From Desulfobacteraceae bacterium (GTDB lineage: Bacteria; Desulfobacterota; Desulfobacteria; Desulfobacterales; SURF-15), in NCBI GenBank assembly GCA_003599475.1, contig QZKK01000264.1, positions 1 through 35,772 of the forward strand: a stretch of 35,772 nt of DNA, given 5' to 3'. The stretch's first letter is position 1. Every line of letters begins with the position of its first letter. The position numbers were made by a program, and so were the translations under genes. Shown here piece by piece: positions 7,481 through 15,205 of the stretch. The notes under the pieces are model-generated. The model saw only the letters and a list, made by a program, of their open reading frames with translations, had not been told where the DNA came from and made no database searches.

Positions 7481-8428
7481 TTATAGAGTTCGAATCGGGC
7501 TTCCATCCAGCCAGGCGGCGACATCCTCCACCGCCTGTTTGAAATAGAGATTGAAATTTCCTTCGGTCACATACCCCATGTGCGGTGTGACAACCGTATT
7601 GGGGAGCGTCAGGAAGGGGTGACCGGCCGGAAGCGGTTCAATATCGAAGACATCGAGTCCGGCACCTGCAATCCTGTTTTTCCTCAGGGCATCGACGAGC
7701 GCATGCTCGTCGACGATGGGACCCCGGGAGGTGTTCACCAGAAAGGAGGCCCGCTTCATGCGGGAAATCTCCCGCGCCCCGACGATGCCGCGCGTCCGTT
7801 CACTCAGTACGAGATGGATGGTCAGGATATCGGATCTTTCAAACAGCTCATCTTTTTCCACGCGCAGCACTCCAACCTCCGCTGCCCGATCTGCAGTCAG
7901 GTTTTGGCTCCAGGCAAAAACCTCCATTCCGAATGCCTGACCGACCGCGGCCACCCGGGCACCCAGATTTCCGAGCCCCAGGACCCCCAAGCGCTTGCCG
8001 AAAAGCTCCCCATTGATCCCCCCGCCCCACCGGCCGGATCGGGTCGCGCGATCCGAATGCGGGATGCGTTTCACCAGAGACAGGATCAAGGCCCAGGCAT
8101 GTTCGGCCGCAGGATGCTTGCCCGACTGCGTGCCGCACACGATGATCCCTTTTTCCTTACAGGCGGCAAGATCGATTGCGCGGTTGCGCCCTCCGGTGGT
8201 GACCAGCAGTTTGAGATTGGGAAGCTTCTCGATGAGGCTTCGGGAAAACGGGGTTCGCTCCCGCATGATGACCAGAATGTCATAAGACTTCAGCCGTTCT
8301 GCAACAGCGGATTCATGGGCGAGATGGTCACTGTAGAAATCGACGCGAATTTCGGAAGAGAGACGCTCCCAATCCCCCAGTTGTGAGGCAAGCTCCTCGT
8401 AGTCGTCCAAAACTGCAAGTTTTTTCAT
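7481..8428 (-). CDS. D-isomer-specific 2-hydroxyacid dehydrogenase
   Basis: The 315-residue NAD(P)-dependent enzyme should interconvert 2-oxo acids and D-2-hydroxyacids. The nucleotide-binding GLGNLG lies at 151-156. The catalytic triad of the family is complete: Arg235 in NTSRGPIVDE, Glu264 in DVFDIEPLP and His283 in TPHMGY. The length and the HPAAEHAWALIL segment are typical of the D-phosphoglycerate-dehydrogenase-like subgroup. The start ATG 8428 has AGAGGG upstream. It is divergent from the GntR gene and sits between the aminotransferase and the regulator. With a LarA-type racemase nearby, it could feed from an L-hydroxyacid after racemisation. The exact substrate is not visible. Confidence 0.92.
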   Translation of the reverse strand: MKKLAVLDDYEELASQLGDWERLSSEIRVDFYSDHLAHESAVAERLKSYDILVIMRERTPFSRSLIEKLPNLKLLVTTGGRNRAIDLAACKEKGIIVCGTQSGKHPAAEHAWALILSLVKRIPHSDRATRSGRWGGGINGELFGKRLGVLGLGNLGARVAAVGQAFGMEVFAWSQNLTADRAAEVGVLRVEKDELFERSDILTIHLVLSERTRGIVGAREISRMKRASFLVNTSRGPIVDEHALVDALRKNRIAGAGLDVFDIEPLPAGHPFLTLPNTVVTPHMGYVTEGNFNLYFKQAVEDVAAWLDGSPIRTL

Positions 8429-8558
8429 GTTTCCCTCTCTACATTCAGGAGAATTTCAACAGCCACGGCATTTGTGAGTTGTACGAAGCAGCCCTTTGCT
8501 TCCATTACTCCCGAGCGTCTATCTGCTCCAATCGATTTCATACCACCTGAGCCCTCTA

Positions 8559-8588
8559 TTGACAAGGAAATCCATCTTTACGTATATA
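8559..8588 (+). promoter_or_regulatory. Sigma-70-type promoter of the GntR gene
   Basis: TTGACA (8559-8564) is followed after 18 bp by TATATA (8583-8588). Transcription should begin near 8595, inside the palindrome described next. Confidence 0.65.
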
Positions 8589-8598
8589 TGTATATACA
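8582..8598. promoter_or_regulatory. Candidate autoregulatory GntR (HutC-type) operator
   Basis: The 16 bases GTATATATGTATATAC are a near-perfect palindrome (14 of 16 positions agree with the reverse complement). They contain TGTATATACA (8589-8598), the kind of TGTATA-TACA core known for HutC-subfamily regulators. The site overlaps the -10 box and expected start point of the GntR gene, so binding should repress it. The divergent dehydrogenase gene may be controlled as well. Confidence 0.65.
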
Positions 8599-8650
8599 AG
8601 TTGACCTCCGGATAAAATACGAATGAATCCTCTTATGGAGAGAAAATGAG

Positions 8651-9421
8651 ATGGCGGGCGACCTCCTTCCGCGCTACTACCAGATCAAGCAGGCTGTAAA
8701 AAAATGGATCATCGATGACGAGATCGGAATCGGCCAGAAAATACCGACTGAAAACGAGCTTTCCTCGATGTTCAATGTCAGCCGGCTGACCGTCCGCCAG
8801 GCGCTCTCCCAGCTCATCCAGGAAGGATTTCTCATCAGTAAACGGGGCGACGGCACCTACGTGACGGACAACTCGAAGCTGATCAACAGCTACAATCTGG
8901 AATTCAGCGGATTTATGGACGATCTGTTCTATCAGGTCTCCCGGTCGAAGACCAGAAGCGTCGAGATCAAAAACATCCGTCTTATGAAGTCGATCCGGGA
9001 AAAACTCGAGCTGCCGGAGAAGGAAAAGGAGATCGTCCAGATTAAGCGTGTCCGGTTCATCGACAACAACTCCTTTGCTCATACCGTCAACTACCTGCCG
9101 ACGGATATCGGGCAGCATTTTACACGGAAGGATTTGCTCGAAAAGCCCTTGCTGCAGATACTGGAACAGGACTTGGGGATTTTCTTCACCGAAGCGTTTC
9201 AAACCATCGAGGCTTCCTTTGCCGATCAATACCTGGCAAAAAAACTGAAGGTTTCCCCCGGCTCTCCCATTCTTTCCGTCGAACGGATCATGTACACGCG
9301 GGGGCGAAAACCCGTGGAGCTTGTGCAGTCCTCGTATCGCGGGGATCTCTATAAATATATCGTACGCCTGAAGACAGTAAAGAAAAAGACCGGCAGTATC
9401 TGGGTGCACGAGGGAGAATGA
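8651..9421 (+). CDS. GntR-family transcriptional regulator with UTRA effector domain
   Basis: The 256-residue protein has an N-terminal winged helix-turn-helix (about 12-76; PTENELSSMFNVSRLTVRQA, then a GDGTYV wing). It continues into a UTRA ligand-binding domain (about 90-240) whose landmarks include IKRVRFIDNNSFAHTVNYLP, AKKLKVSPGSPILSVER and VELVQSSYRGDLYKY. This is the HutC/FarR subfamily, normally a repressor released by a small pathway metabolite. The promoter directly upstream carries a HutC-like palindrome, and similar sites occur upstream of larA and of aor/SBP2, so it is the prime candidate for local regulator. It reads towards the SAF-domain oxidoreductase (42-bp gap) and diverges from the dehydrogenase. 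Confidence 0.93.
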   Translation: MAGDLLPRYYQIKQAVKKWIIDDEIGIGQKIPTENELSSMFNVSRLTVRQALSQLIQEGFLISKRGDGTYVTDNSKLINSYNLEFSGFMDDLFYQVSRSKTRSVEIKNIRLMKSIREKLELPEKEKEIVQIKRVRFIDNNSFAHTVNYLPTDIGQHFTRKDLLEKPLLQILEQDLGIFFTEAFQTIEASFADQYLAKKLKVSPGSPILSVERIMYTRGRKPVELVQSSYRGDLYKYIVRLKTVKKKTGSIWVHEGE

Positions 9422-9463
9422 AAAGACGGAGGGAAGGATAACAAAATCCCGTCAGGAGAACCC

Positions 9464-10831
9464 ATGAACCTCTACGATCTGCTTCAACGGCGCAAACGAG
9501 AAGAAAAGCCGATCCGAGTCGGTGTCATCGGAGCCGGAAAGTTCGCCACCATGTTCTTTTCTCAGGCGCTGCTGACGCCGGGGATAAAGATCGTCGGTAT
9601 CGCCGATCTTTATCCCGAAAAGGCCAGGAAAGCGTGCATCCGCGCCGGCTGGCCGGAATCGAAACTCAGCTTTCAATCCGGCGCAGGCCGTATCAACGAG
9701 GATGCCCGAGCCGGCAAAACGGTGATTACGGACGATGCCCTGGCGCTGATCGAAGCGGAGACGGAAATCATTCTGGAAGTCACGGGAATTCCGGAAGCAG
9801 GCGCCATGCATGCAGTCCGGGCCATGGAAAACGGCAAGGACGTCGTCATGGTCAATGTGGAAGCCGACGCTCTCCTGGGGCCCTGGCTGCGGAAAAAAGC
9901 CGATGCGTTGGGCCGCATCGTCTCGATGGCTTACGGGGACCAGCCGGCGATCATCTGCGAGCAGATCGACTGGGCAAGGGCGATTGGACTGGAAGTGGTC
10001 TGTGCCGGAAAAGGGACCCGCTATCAGCCGGCATATCACGATTCCACTCCGGACACGGTCTGGAAATTCTATGGATTTTCGGATGAACAGGTGAAGTCCG
10101 GAGACTACAATGCCAAGATGTTCAATTCCTTTTTGGACGGAACCAAATCCGCCATCGAAATGTGTGCGGTGGCAAACGGTTCCGGTCTGACTCCGCAAAA
10201 GGAGGGTCTGCAGTTTCCGCCGGTCGGCGCAGACCGGCTGCAGGACTTCTTGAAACCGAGAAATGCGGGCGGCATATTGGGCGAGAGCGGAACCGTCGAG
10301 GTGGTCGCATCGGAAAACCGAGACGGTACCCCGGTTGAAAACGATCTGCGGTGGGGAACTTACGTCGTCTTCAGAGCGCCAACCGAATACGTCCGGCGAT
10401 GCTTCATCGAGTACGGCCTGAAAGCCGATGAAAGCGGGTATTACTCGGCTCTCTACCGTCCATACCATCTCATCGGGCTGGAACTCGGGATCAGTGTCGC
10501 CTCGGTTGCCTTGCGCCGGGAACCGACCGGCTCTTCCCGCATATTCGCGGGCGATGTGGCTGCCGTAGCCAAGAAAGATCTCAAATCGGGGGACATCCTG
10601 GACGGAGAAGGCGGGCATACCGTGTTCGGGCGGCTGGCAAGAGCCGAAGAGAGCATTTTGTCCGGATTCCTGCCGATGGGGTTGACCGATCGCGCAAAAG
10701 TCACCGCCCCTGTTTCCAAAGGCTCCGTATTGACCTACAAGGATGTCGAACTCGACGAGAGCGCCTTTGCCTTTCGCCTGAGAAAATCGATGGAGCGGGA
10801 GATGCGACCGCTGCGGCGGTTCAACGGATGA
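9464..10831 (+). CDS. NAD(P)-dependent oxidoreductase with C-terminal SAF domain
   Basis: The 455-residue cytoplasmic protein begins with a Rossmann fold (IRVGVIGAGKFATMFFSQ, about 17-34) related to homoserine dehydrogenase. A middle domain carries EVTGIPEAGA and VNVEADALLGP, where an acid-semialdehyde substrate would be expected. The protein ends in a SAF-like domain (about 345-420; VAKKDLKSGDILDGEGGH). Proteins of this architecture are widespread in carbohydrate and polyol acid clusters, but I know no firm general reaction. ATG 9464 has AGGAGAA 4 nt upstream. It probably shares a transcript with the GntR gene 42 bp upstream. Its last 11 bp overlap the converging DUF2231 gene. Confidence 0.85.
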   Translation: MNLYDLLQRRKREEKPIRVGVIGAGKFATMFFSQALLTPGIKIVGIADLYPEKARKACIRAGWPESKLSFQSGAGRINEDARAGKTVITDDALALIEAETEIILEVTGIPEAGAMHAVRAMENGKDVVMVNVEADALLGPWLRKKADALGRIVSMAYGDQPAIICEQIDWARAIGLEVVCAGKGTRYQPAYHDSTPDTVWKFYGFSDEQVKSGDYNAKMFNSFLDGTKSAIEMCAVANGSGLTPQKEGLQFPPVGADRLQDFLKPRNAGGILGESGTVEVVASENRDGTPVENDLRWGTYVVFRAPTEYVRRCFIEYGLKADESGYYSALYRPYHLIGLELGISVASVALRREPTGSSRIFAGDVAAVAKKDLKSGDILDGEGGHTVFGRLARAEESILSGFLPMGLTDRAKVTAPVSKGSVLTYKDVELDESAFAFRLRKSMEREMRPLRRFNG

Positions 10832-11354
10832 CGCCCGTGGTCCGCCCGACTTGGGTCTTTTCACCCTGCATTTCTCCGGGTTTTTCCGGGATCGCCTTTT
10901 CTTCGATCTCTGCCTTCTTTCTTTCCTCTTCGGATTCAACTCCACTTCCATGTACGTAAACCAGTTCCCCCCCGAGCCATCCGGATACGAAAAGCCCGGC
11001 TGAACCGATCGCAGAAAGTGCAACCGGCAGCTTCGATTCCGGCGATTTCGTCCGGCGCCAGAGATTGTAGCCGTACAGACCGACGATACTGAGGTTCATC
11101 GCCATGTGAGCCGTACCGATCTTCTTGGCACGACCCTTTAGCGAAAGGTAGTCGACGAACCCCGGGACCGCCGCCGCCAGGGCGCCGGCAATACCCCCCA
11201 TCATCGAACGGTTGGCCACCTCTTTCCAGGCATCTTTGCCGTTTCCGGAATGATGCATGAGATCGGCGAACAGAGAGAAATTGAGAAGACCGATCGGGAA
11301 CGCGACGAGCATGGGATGAATCGGATGTTTTGCGACACTCGCAGGGCTTGACAT
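10821..11354 (-). CDS. DUF2231 membrane protein
   Basis: The 177-residue protein carries the DUF2231 hallmarks AKHPIHPMLVAFPIGLLNF near the N-terminus and SGWLGGELVYVHGSGV near residues 124-140. About four hydrophobic segments are followed by a charged tail of about 40 residues (EEERKKAEIEEK) that should face the cytoplasm. The family is uncharacterised; the conserved histidines suggest metal or haem binding, which is inference. ATG 11354 has GAGGAG 6 nt upstream. The 3' end overlaps the converging SAF-domain oxidoreductase by 11 bp. Confidence 0.88.
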   Translation of the reverse strand: MSSPASVAKHPIHPMLVAFPIGLLNFSLFADLMHHSGNGKDAWKEVANRSMMGGIAGALAAAVPGFVDYLSLKGRAKKIGTAHMAMNLSIVGLYGYNLWRRTKSPESKLPVALSAIGSAGLFVSGWLGGELVYVHGSGVESEEERKKAEIEEKAIPEKPGEMQGEKTQVGRTTGVIR

Positions 11355-11480
11355 AGGAATCTCCTCTGAAGCAGTTTTTCTTTGAGAATATCAAACCCGG
11401 GGAGATCGCGAAAATGGGGCGAAAATCGTATTTACGTAAGCCGGATGCTTTATGGAAGGTGTGGGGTCACCCGCGAAAAC

Positions 11481-12068
11481 TCATGAAAAAGGATTTTTCT
11501 CTCCCGGCGGCAGCGGAACCTTAAACACATTCAGGATCATGGAAATCATCGTATAGTATCCGGCAAGCATCACGAGTTCCACGACAACCGTCTCTCCAAG
11601 CCTCTCGATCGCCTCTTTATAAACCGGATCGGATACCTGGCGGTTTTCGAGCAGCTCCACGATGAGCCGGTATACCGCAGGCTGTTCGGAATCCGAGAAA
11701 ACGGGGATCTCTCCTTTCCGGATGCTTTCCATGACGGAATCGGACAGTCCTTCCCTCCTCCCGATTTTTTCATGCGAATACCACTCATATTCGGCTTTCC
11801 AGTCGGCGGCGACAACGAGGATGGCCAATTCCCGAAGCCTTGGAGGGATTGCACTGTGAAATCGGATCCCTTCCCCCAGGCGTTGTGCGGCATCTCCGAG
11901 AATGGGGCTGTACAGAAGCGCGTTGAAAGGTCCTGCCAGGCCGCCTTCGGGAGTGAGAAATTTTTCGAGGGGTCGTTCCTTGCCCCTTTCGCCCCGGGTA
12001 ATGCCGTCAAAGAGACGCTTCTGCGCCTCTGAAAAATCTTCTCTTCGAATGTAGGGAATACGGCTCAT
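11481..12068 (-). CDS. Carboxymuconolactone decarboxylase (AhpD-like) family protein
   Basis: The 195-residue, mainly helical product has the family core LRELAILVVAADWKAEYEWYSHEKIG (about 79-104 of the chosen protein). The His of the usual ExxxH element is kept, but the CxxC of AhpD peroxidase-reductases is absent, so peroxidase activity is unlikely. A proton-transfer or decarboxylation role, or a structural one, remains possible. I place the start at ATG 12068 (MSRIPYIRRE), which has GGAAGGA 7 nt upstream. An upstream in-frame ATG at 12101 lacks any ribosome binding site. It lies 99 bp upstream, on the same strand, of the universal-stress-protein gene's far side, so co-transcription with that gene is plausible. 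Confidence 0.85.
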   Translation of the reverse strand: MSRIPYIRREDFSEAQKRLFDGITRGERGKERPLEKFLTPEGGLAGPFNALLYSPILGDAAQRLGEGIRFHSAIPPRLRELAILVVAADWKAEYEWYSHEKIGRREGLSDSVMESIRKGEIPVFSDSEQPAVYRLIVELLENRQVSDPVYKEAIERLGETVVVELVMLAGYYTMISMILNVFKVPLPPGEKNPFS

Positions 12069-12167
12069 TTTTGATCCTTCCAAGATCTTTAGAGTTTTCA
12101 TCGGATGGCGCTGTTGTCCAGAAAATCCTGATCCATGCCGAGGCCGGATCTGATTCCGGGCCGGTTT

Positions 12168-12563
12168 TCACTTGATGGCAATCACCGGGCATGGCGCTTC
12201 CAGGATGACGAACTGAGCGGTCGATCCGAAGATCAGTTTTCCCACCTTGGATCTTTTCTGGATCCCGATGATGATTTCATCCACCGCATGCTCCGATGCA
12301 AACCGGACGATATCCTCCCCCGGGCTCATTCCGCGCACCAGAAGATGCGATTCGCACTGGACTCCCTCCTCTTTGAAAAAGGACTCCGCAAGGTCGCTCA
12401 ACTCGCGCTCGGCATGATCGAATTCCCGCTTGGGGACGTCAAGACCTCCCTCCATGGATCGAACCAGGTATACCTTGCCATCAAATGCTTTCCCGTGTTC
12501 CTTCGCCAGTGTCAGAGCGCCTTTGGAAACTCCGGATCCATCGTAACATGCCATGATGTTCAT
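12168..12563 (-). CDS. Universal stress protein (UspA family)
   Basis: The 131-residue single-domain protein starts NIMACYDGSGVSKGAL and ends with the nucleotide-binding region: EIIIGIQKRSKVGKLIFG, then STAQFVILEAPCPVIAI. This keeps the G-2X-G-9X-G(S/T)-type spacing of ATP-binding UspA members in recognisable form. The role would be cytoplasmic stress signalling or small-molecule binding. ATG 12563 is preceded by AAGGAGGAGAT, a strong site, so the upstream in-frame start at 12596 is not used. Confidence 0.9.
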   Translation of the reverse strand: MNIMACYDGSGVSKGALTLAKEHGKAFDGKVYLVRSMEGGLDVPKREFDHAERELSDLAESFFKEEGVQCESHLLVRGMSPGEDIVRFASEHAVDEIIIGIQKRSKVGKLIFGSTAQFVILEAPCPVIAIK

Positions 12564-12607
12564 ATCTCCTCCTTGCGGCTTGAAGTGGAAATCCAAAATT
12601 TTCGCTC

Positions 12608-12637
12608 AAAATAGCATTGATCCCTGAAGCCGGTCAA
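12608..12637 (-). promoter_or_regulatory. Promoter of the universal stress protein gene
   Basis: Read leftwards, TTGACC (12637-12632) is followed after 18 bp by TATTTT (12613-12608), about 45 bp upstream of the start codon. Both boxes are close to sigma-70 consensus. Confidence 0.5.
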
Positions 12638-12674
12638 CATTGCATCGGGCGGAATGATGGAATGAAATATCGTA

Positions 12675-12704
12675 TTGACAGAAAAAGCCCTTGAACTGTA
12701 TGAA
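12675..12704 (+). promoter_or_regulatory. Promoter of the hydratase genes
   Basis: TTGACA (12675-12680) and TATGAA (12699-12704) are 18 bp apart and read rightwards into the hydratase beta gene. The TTG that opens the longest reading frame is the first half of this -35 box, which argues that translation begins further downstream. Confidence 0.5.
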
Positions 12705-12749
12705 CCGAAAACGAGAACGCAAAGTCGTTTCAACCGGAAAGCAGCGGCA

Positions 12750-13277
12750 ATGAAACCGAAAAGAGAAATCCTGCAGCTCTCAACACCCCTTCCGGCTTCC
12801 GAATTCGATCGACTCGAGGTCGGGCAGCCGATCGAAATCACCGGAACGATCCTTTGCGGCAGAGACGCCGTCCTGCCCCGAATCGTGGATCGGATCGAAA
12901 ATGGGGTTTGGGATGAGCTCGGCATCGATCTGAACGGAGCGGTGATTTTCCACACCGCCGTCAGCCCGGCCGGCATCGGCCCGACAACCACCAATAAGGT
13001 CGAAATCGAGAGCAGTCTTCCGGCCCTCTCGAAGGCCGGGGTCAGGATCCATATCGGCAAGGGGTCCATCGGTCCGGATACAACCGAAGCGCTGAACAGA
13101 TACGGCTCGGTCTTTGCCGTAACCCCTCCGGTCACCGCCCTTTTTTCGGATAAAATCCTTTCCCGGCGAATCGCCGCTTTTCCGGAAGAAGGTATCGAGG
13201 CTCTTTACGAGCTGAGGGTGAGGAGTTTCCCCGCCATCATTGCCAGCGCGCATGGAAAGACGATTTTCTCAGATTAA
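12750..13277 (+). CDS. Fe-S hydro-lyase beta subunit (fumarase/L-tartrate dehydratase C-terminal type)
   Basis: The 175-residue product matches the beta half of class I fumarases and TtdB: LEVGQPIEITGTILCGRDAVL near the N-terminus, then AGIGPTTTNKVEIES and HIGKGSIG, which form the substrate-closing lid. With the alpha subunit encoded 200 bp downstream it should form a cytoplasmic, oxygen-sensitive [4Fe-4S] hydratase that adds or removes water across fumarate-like C=C bonds (fumarate/malate, mesaconate/citramalate, tartrate/oxaloacetate). The frame is open from TTG 12675, but that codon is part of a -35 box. ATG 12750 gives the usual N-terminus, although its GGAAA ribosome binding site is weak. 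The beta-before-alpha order is the reverse of the fused class I fumarase order. Confidence 0.87.
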   Translation: MKPKREILQLSTPLPASEFDRLEVGQPIEITGTILCGRDAVLPRIVDRIENGVWDELGIDLNGAVIFHTAVSPAGIGPTTTNKVEIESSLPALSKAGVRIHIGKGSIGPDTTEALNRYGSVFAVTPPVTALFSDKILSRRIAAFPEEGIEALYELRVRSFPAIIASAHGKTIFSD

Positions 13278-13357
13278 ACCACGAAATACACGAAATACAC
13301 GAAAGAATGTCAGAGAACGCGCGATCGTTTTCGTGTCTTTCGCGTTTTTCGTGGTTA
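13275..13357. repeat. Interspersed inverted repeat (ACCACGAA/ACACGAAA type)
   Basis: The left arm TTAAACCACGAAATACACG, with a further ACGAAAT unit, is mirrored by a right arm ending TTTCGCG, TTTTTCG, TGGTTAA. Together they form an imperfect stem of about 30 bp around a central GCGCGATCG region. It begins on the stop codon of the beta subunit gene and fills most of the gap to the alpha gene. Such elements are scattered between genes in many anaerobic deltaproteobacterial genomes, as far as I recall. Here it could reduce read-through between beta and alpha or protect the beta mRNA end. Confidence 0.65.
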
Positions 13358-13380
13358 AAAATGGAGATTCCGGCCGAAAC

Positions 13381-13401
13381 CTGACACCTGACACCTGAAA
13401 C
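13381..13401. repeat. Three 7-bp tandem units in the hydratase intergenic gap
   Basis: CTGACAC, CTGACAC and CTGAAAC follow directly on one another, 80 bp upstream of the alpha subunit start. The composition resembles the degenerate AACC arrays at 6064-6102 and 17497-17560. Confidence 0.5.
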
Positions 13402-13480
13402 CAAAAACTCGGAAAACGGGAATTCCTATACGGTCAAGTGAATCGATTGAGAGTTCCCGTCCACTGGAGACGAATCCTTC

Positions 13481-14338
13481 ATGATCACGGCAAGCACGAT
13501 CGAAACTGCGGTAAGAGACTGCCTGATAAAGGCCGGAACCACCTTCGGAAAAGACCGGTTCAAGGCGTATCGGACCGCCATTGGCCGGGAAGAAAATGAA
13601 AATACCCGATGGGTTCTCGAAAAACTCTATGAAAATGCCCAAGTCGCCGAGAAGAAGGGCTTCCCTCTTTGCGACGATACCGGCATTCCGCATGTCATTG
13701 CAGACATCGGAAACGATGCGGCGCTTCCCCCCGGGTGGCTCTCAGCCGTTCACCACGGAATCGCCGAAGGCCTCCGATGCATGCCCGGAAGGCCGATGGC
13801 CGTGCGCGGCAGCGATATCGAACGAATCGAACAATCCGGGGGCTTGTACAAGGACCCCGCAAAGCTTTCTCCCGCTCCGGTCATTGTAAACCCCGCAGCC
13901 GGAAGCGCCCTTCGGATCACGGTTTTGATGCTCGGAGGCGGGCCTGAAATCCGTGCAAAAACCTACCGCATCTTCCACAGGAGAAGTGCGGAAAACCTGT
14001 TGAGAGAGGCTGCCGGTTGGATGGCATCAGAGGTAAAAAACATCGGCTGCACCCCCTGCACCCTGGCAATGGGAATCGGAAGGACCCATATGGAAGCTTC
14101 CGCACTGATGCTGGAGGCGATGAAGAAAGGTTCCCTCAGCCGTCAGAATCAATGGGAACGGAAGGTTTCCGAATGGATCAACGCTGAAAATGTGGGAGCG
14201 CTCGGACTCGGGGGCAATGCGACGGTACTGGGCGCCTTCATCAAAGTAGGTCCGGCCCGTGCGAGCGGTGTCCGCATCGTAAGCGTGCGCCCCTGCTGCT
14301 GTATGGAGCCGAGAAAGGCTACGGTTGTTTTGAAGTAA
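13481..14338 (+). CDS. Fe-S hydro-lyase alpha subunit (fumarase/L-tartrate dehydratase N-terminal type)
   Basis: The 285-residue product is full length for the TtdA family. Cysteines placed to bind the [4Fe-4S] cluster are seen in FPLCDDTGIP, NIGCTPCTL and the C-terminal RPCCCMEPR. GLGGNATVLGAF corresponds to the family's glycine-rich active-site loop. The mid-region PVIVNPAAGSALRITVLM LGGGPEIRAK is more divergent than in housekeeping fumarases, so the substrate may not be fumarate. ATG 13481 is preceded by a weak site (GGAGACGAATCCTTC). It is separated from the beta gene by repeats, an unusually long gap for subunits needed in equal amounts. Its 3' end overlaps kdsB by 20 bp, tail to tail. 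Confidence 0.87.
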   Translation: MITASTIETAVRDCLIKAGTTFGKDRFKAYRTAIGREENENTRWVLEKLYENAQVAEKKGFPLCDDTGIPHVIADIGNDAALPPGWLSAVHHGIAEGLRCMPGRPMAVRGSDIERIEQSGGLYKDPAKLSPAPVIVNPAAGSALRITVLMLGGGPEIRAKTYRIFHRRSAENLLREAAGWMASEVKNIGCTPCTLAMGIGRTHMEASALMLEAMKKGSLSRQNQWERKVSEWINAENVGALGLGGNATVLGAFIKVGPARASGVRIVSVRPCCCMEPRKATVVLK

Positions 14339-15095
14339 AGATCCGGATACCCGGAGCTCCGCCTGCTTCGATGATCCTCTCGATCCCCGGAATATCTTCG
14401 GGCACGTCCACCTCCGGGGAATCGTAAGGCGTGATCAGGACGCGGATGCGATAGCCGTGTTCGAGCACTCGAAGCTGCTCCAGTTTTTCAATCTCCTCCA
14501 GCGTACCCGATGTCATGCCGCGGTAGATTTCGAGAAAACGCCTCGTGTAGGCGTACACGCCGAGATGTTTGTACAGATCGCAGGAAACATCCATGTCCCG
14601 GCAGAACGGAATGGGGGAGCGGGAAAAGTACAGCGCATCCCCCTTGTTGTCAAAAACAACCTTTACGTCCCTTGGGTCGGTGATCTCGTTCTCATCGATG
14701 ATCCGGAATGCAAGCGTGGTCATCTCCACCCCCGGTTCATCCGAAAACGGTCGAATCACCTCCTCTATCGACTGAGGGTCGAGCAGCGGTTGATCCCCCT
14801 GGACGTTGACCACGACATCGGAAAGCGCAAGGCCCATCTTCTCAGCGGCTTCGGCCACCCGGTCGGTGCCTGAACGACTGCTGCCCGAGGTCAGAACAGC
14901 CCTCCCGCCGAAAGCCTCCACCGCCCGTATAATCCTTTCATCGTCGGTGGCCACAACGACATCCTGTATGCGATCGGAGCGCATCGCCCGTTCGAAGGTA
15001 TGGCGGATCATCGGTATTCCGCAAATCGGCGCCAGCGCTTTGCCTTCGAAGCGGCTCGAATGATACCGGGCCGGTATGATCACAGCGATTCTCAT
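14319..15095 (-). CDS. kdsB: 3-deoxy-manno-octulosonate cytidylyltransferase
   Basis: The 258-residue cytoplasmic enzyme activates Kdo with CTP to CMP-Kdo for lipopolysaccharide inner core synthesis. Family landmarks are clear: IIPARYHSSRFEGKALA at the N-terminus, VVVATDDERI, SGSSRSGTDRVAEAA, VVNVQGDQPLLDP, YFSRSPIPF and LGVYAYTRRFL. Length is normal. No kdsA, kdsC, kdsD or waa gene is adjacent, so this is either a lone housekeeping gene in an accessory neighbourhood or a second copy. It diverges from larB (111-bp gap) and its 3' end overlaps the hydratase alpha gene by 20 bp. Confidence 0.95.
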   Translation of the reverse strand: MRIAVIIPARYHSSRFEGKALAPICGIPMIRHTFERAMRSDRIQDVVVATDDERIIRAVEAFGGRAVLTSGSSRSGTDRVAEAAEKMGLALSDVVVNVQGDQPLLDPQSIEEVIRPFSDEPGVEMTTLAFRIIDENEITDPRDVKVVFDNKGDALYFSRSPIPFCRDMDVSCDLYKHLGVYAYTRRFLEIYRGMTSGTLEEIEKLEQLRVLEHGYRIRVLITPYDSPEVDVPEDIPGIERIIEAGGAPGIRIFTSKQP

Positions 15096-15205
15096 TTCCG
15101 TTACTCCTTGGAGCCTCCCCTGCAGGGTATTGACCGGATGGATATTTTCAGTTTACCTTGAAGGTTCGAGGCATTTTTCTAAACCCGTACAAGGAAAATC
15201 GAGCC

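Noticed and set aside
9452..11023. 523-codon open frame on the minus strand
   Set aside because: It is antisense to the SAF-domain oxidoreductase, which has a clear Rossmann motif and ribosome binding site; the antisense product has neither.
13275..13357. Repeat considered as a CRISPR fragment
   Set aside because: It has two mirrored arms and short internal units rather than regularly spaced direct repeats with unique spacers, and no cas gene is present.
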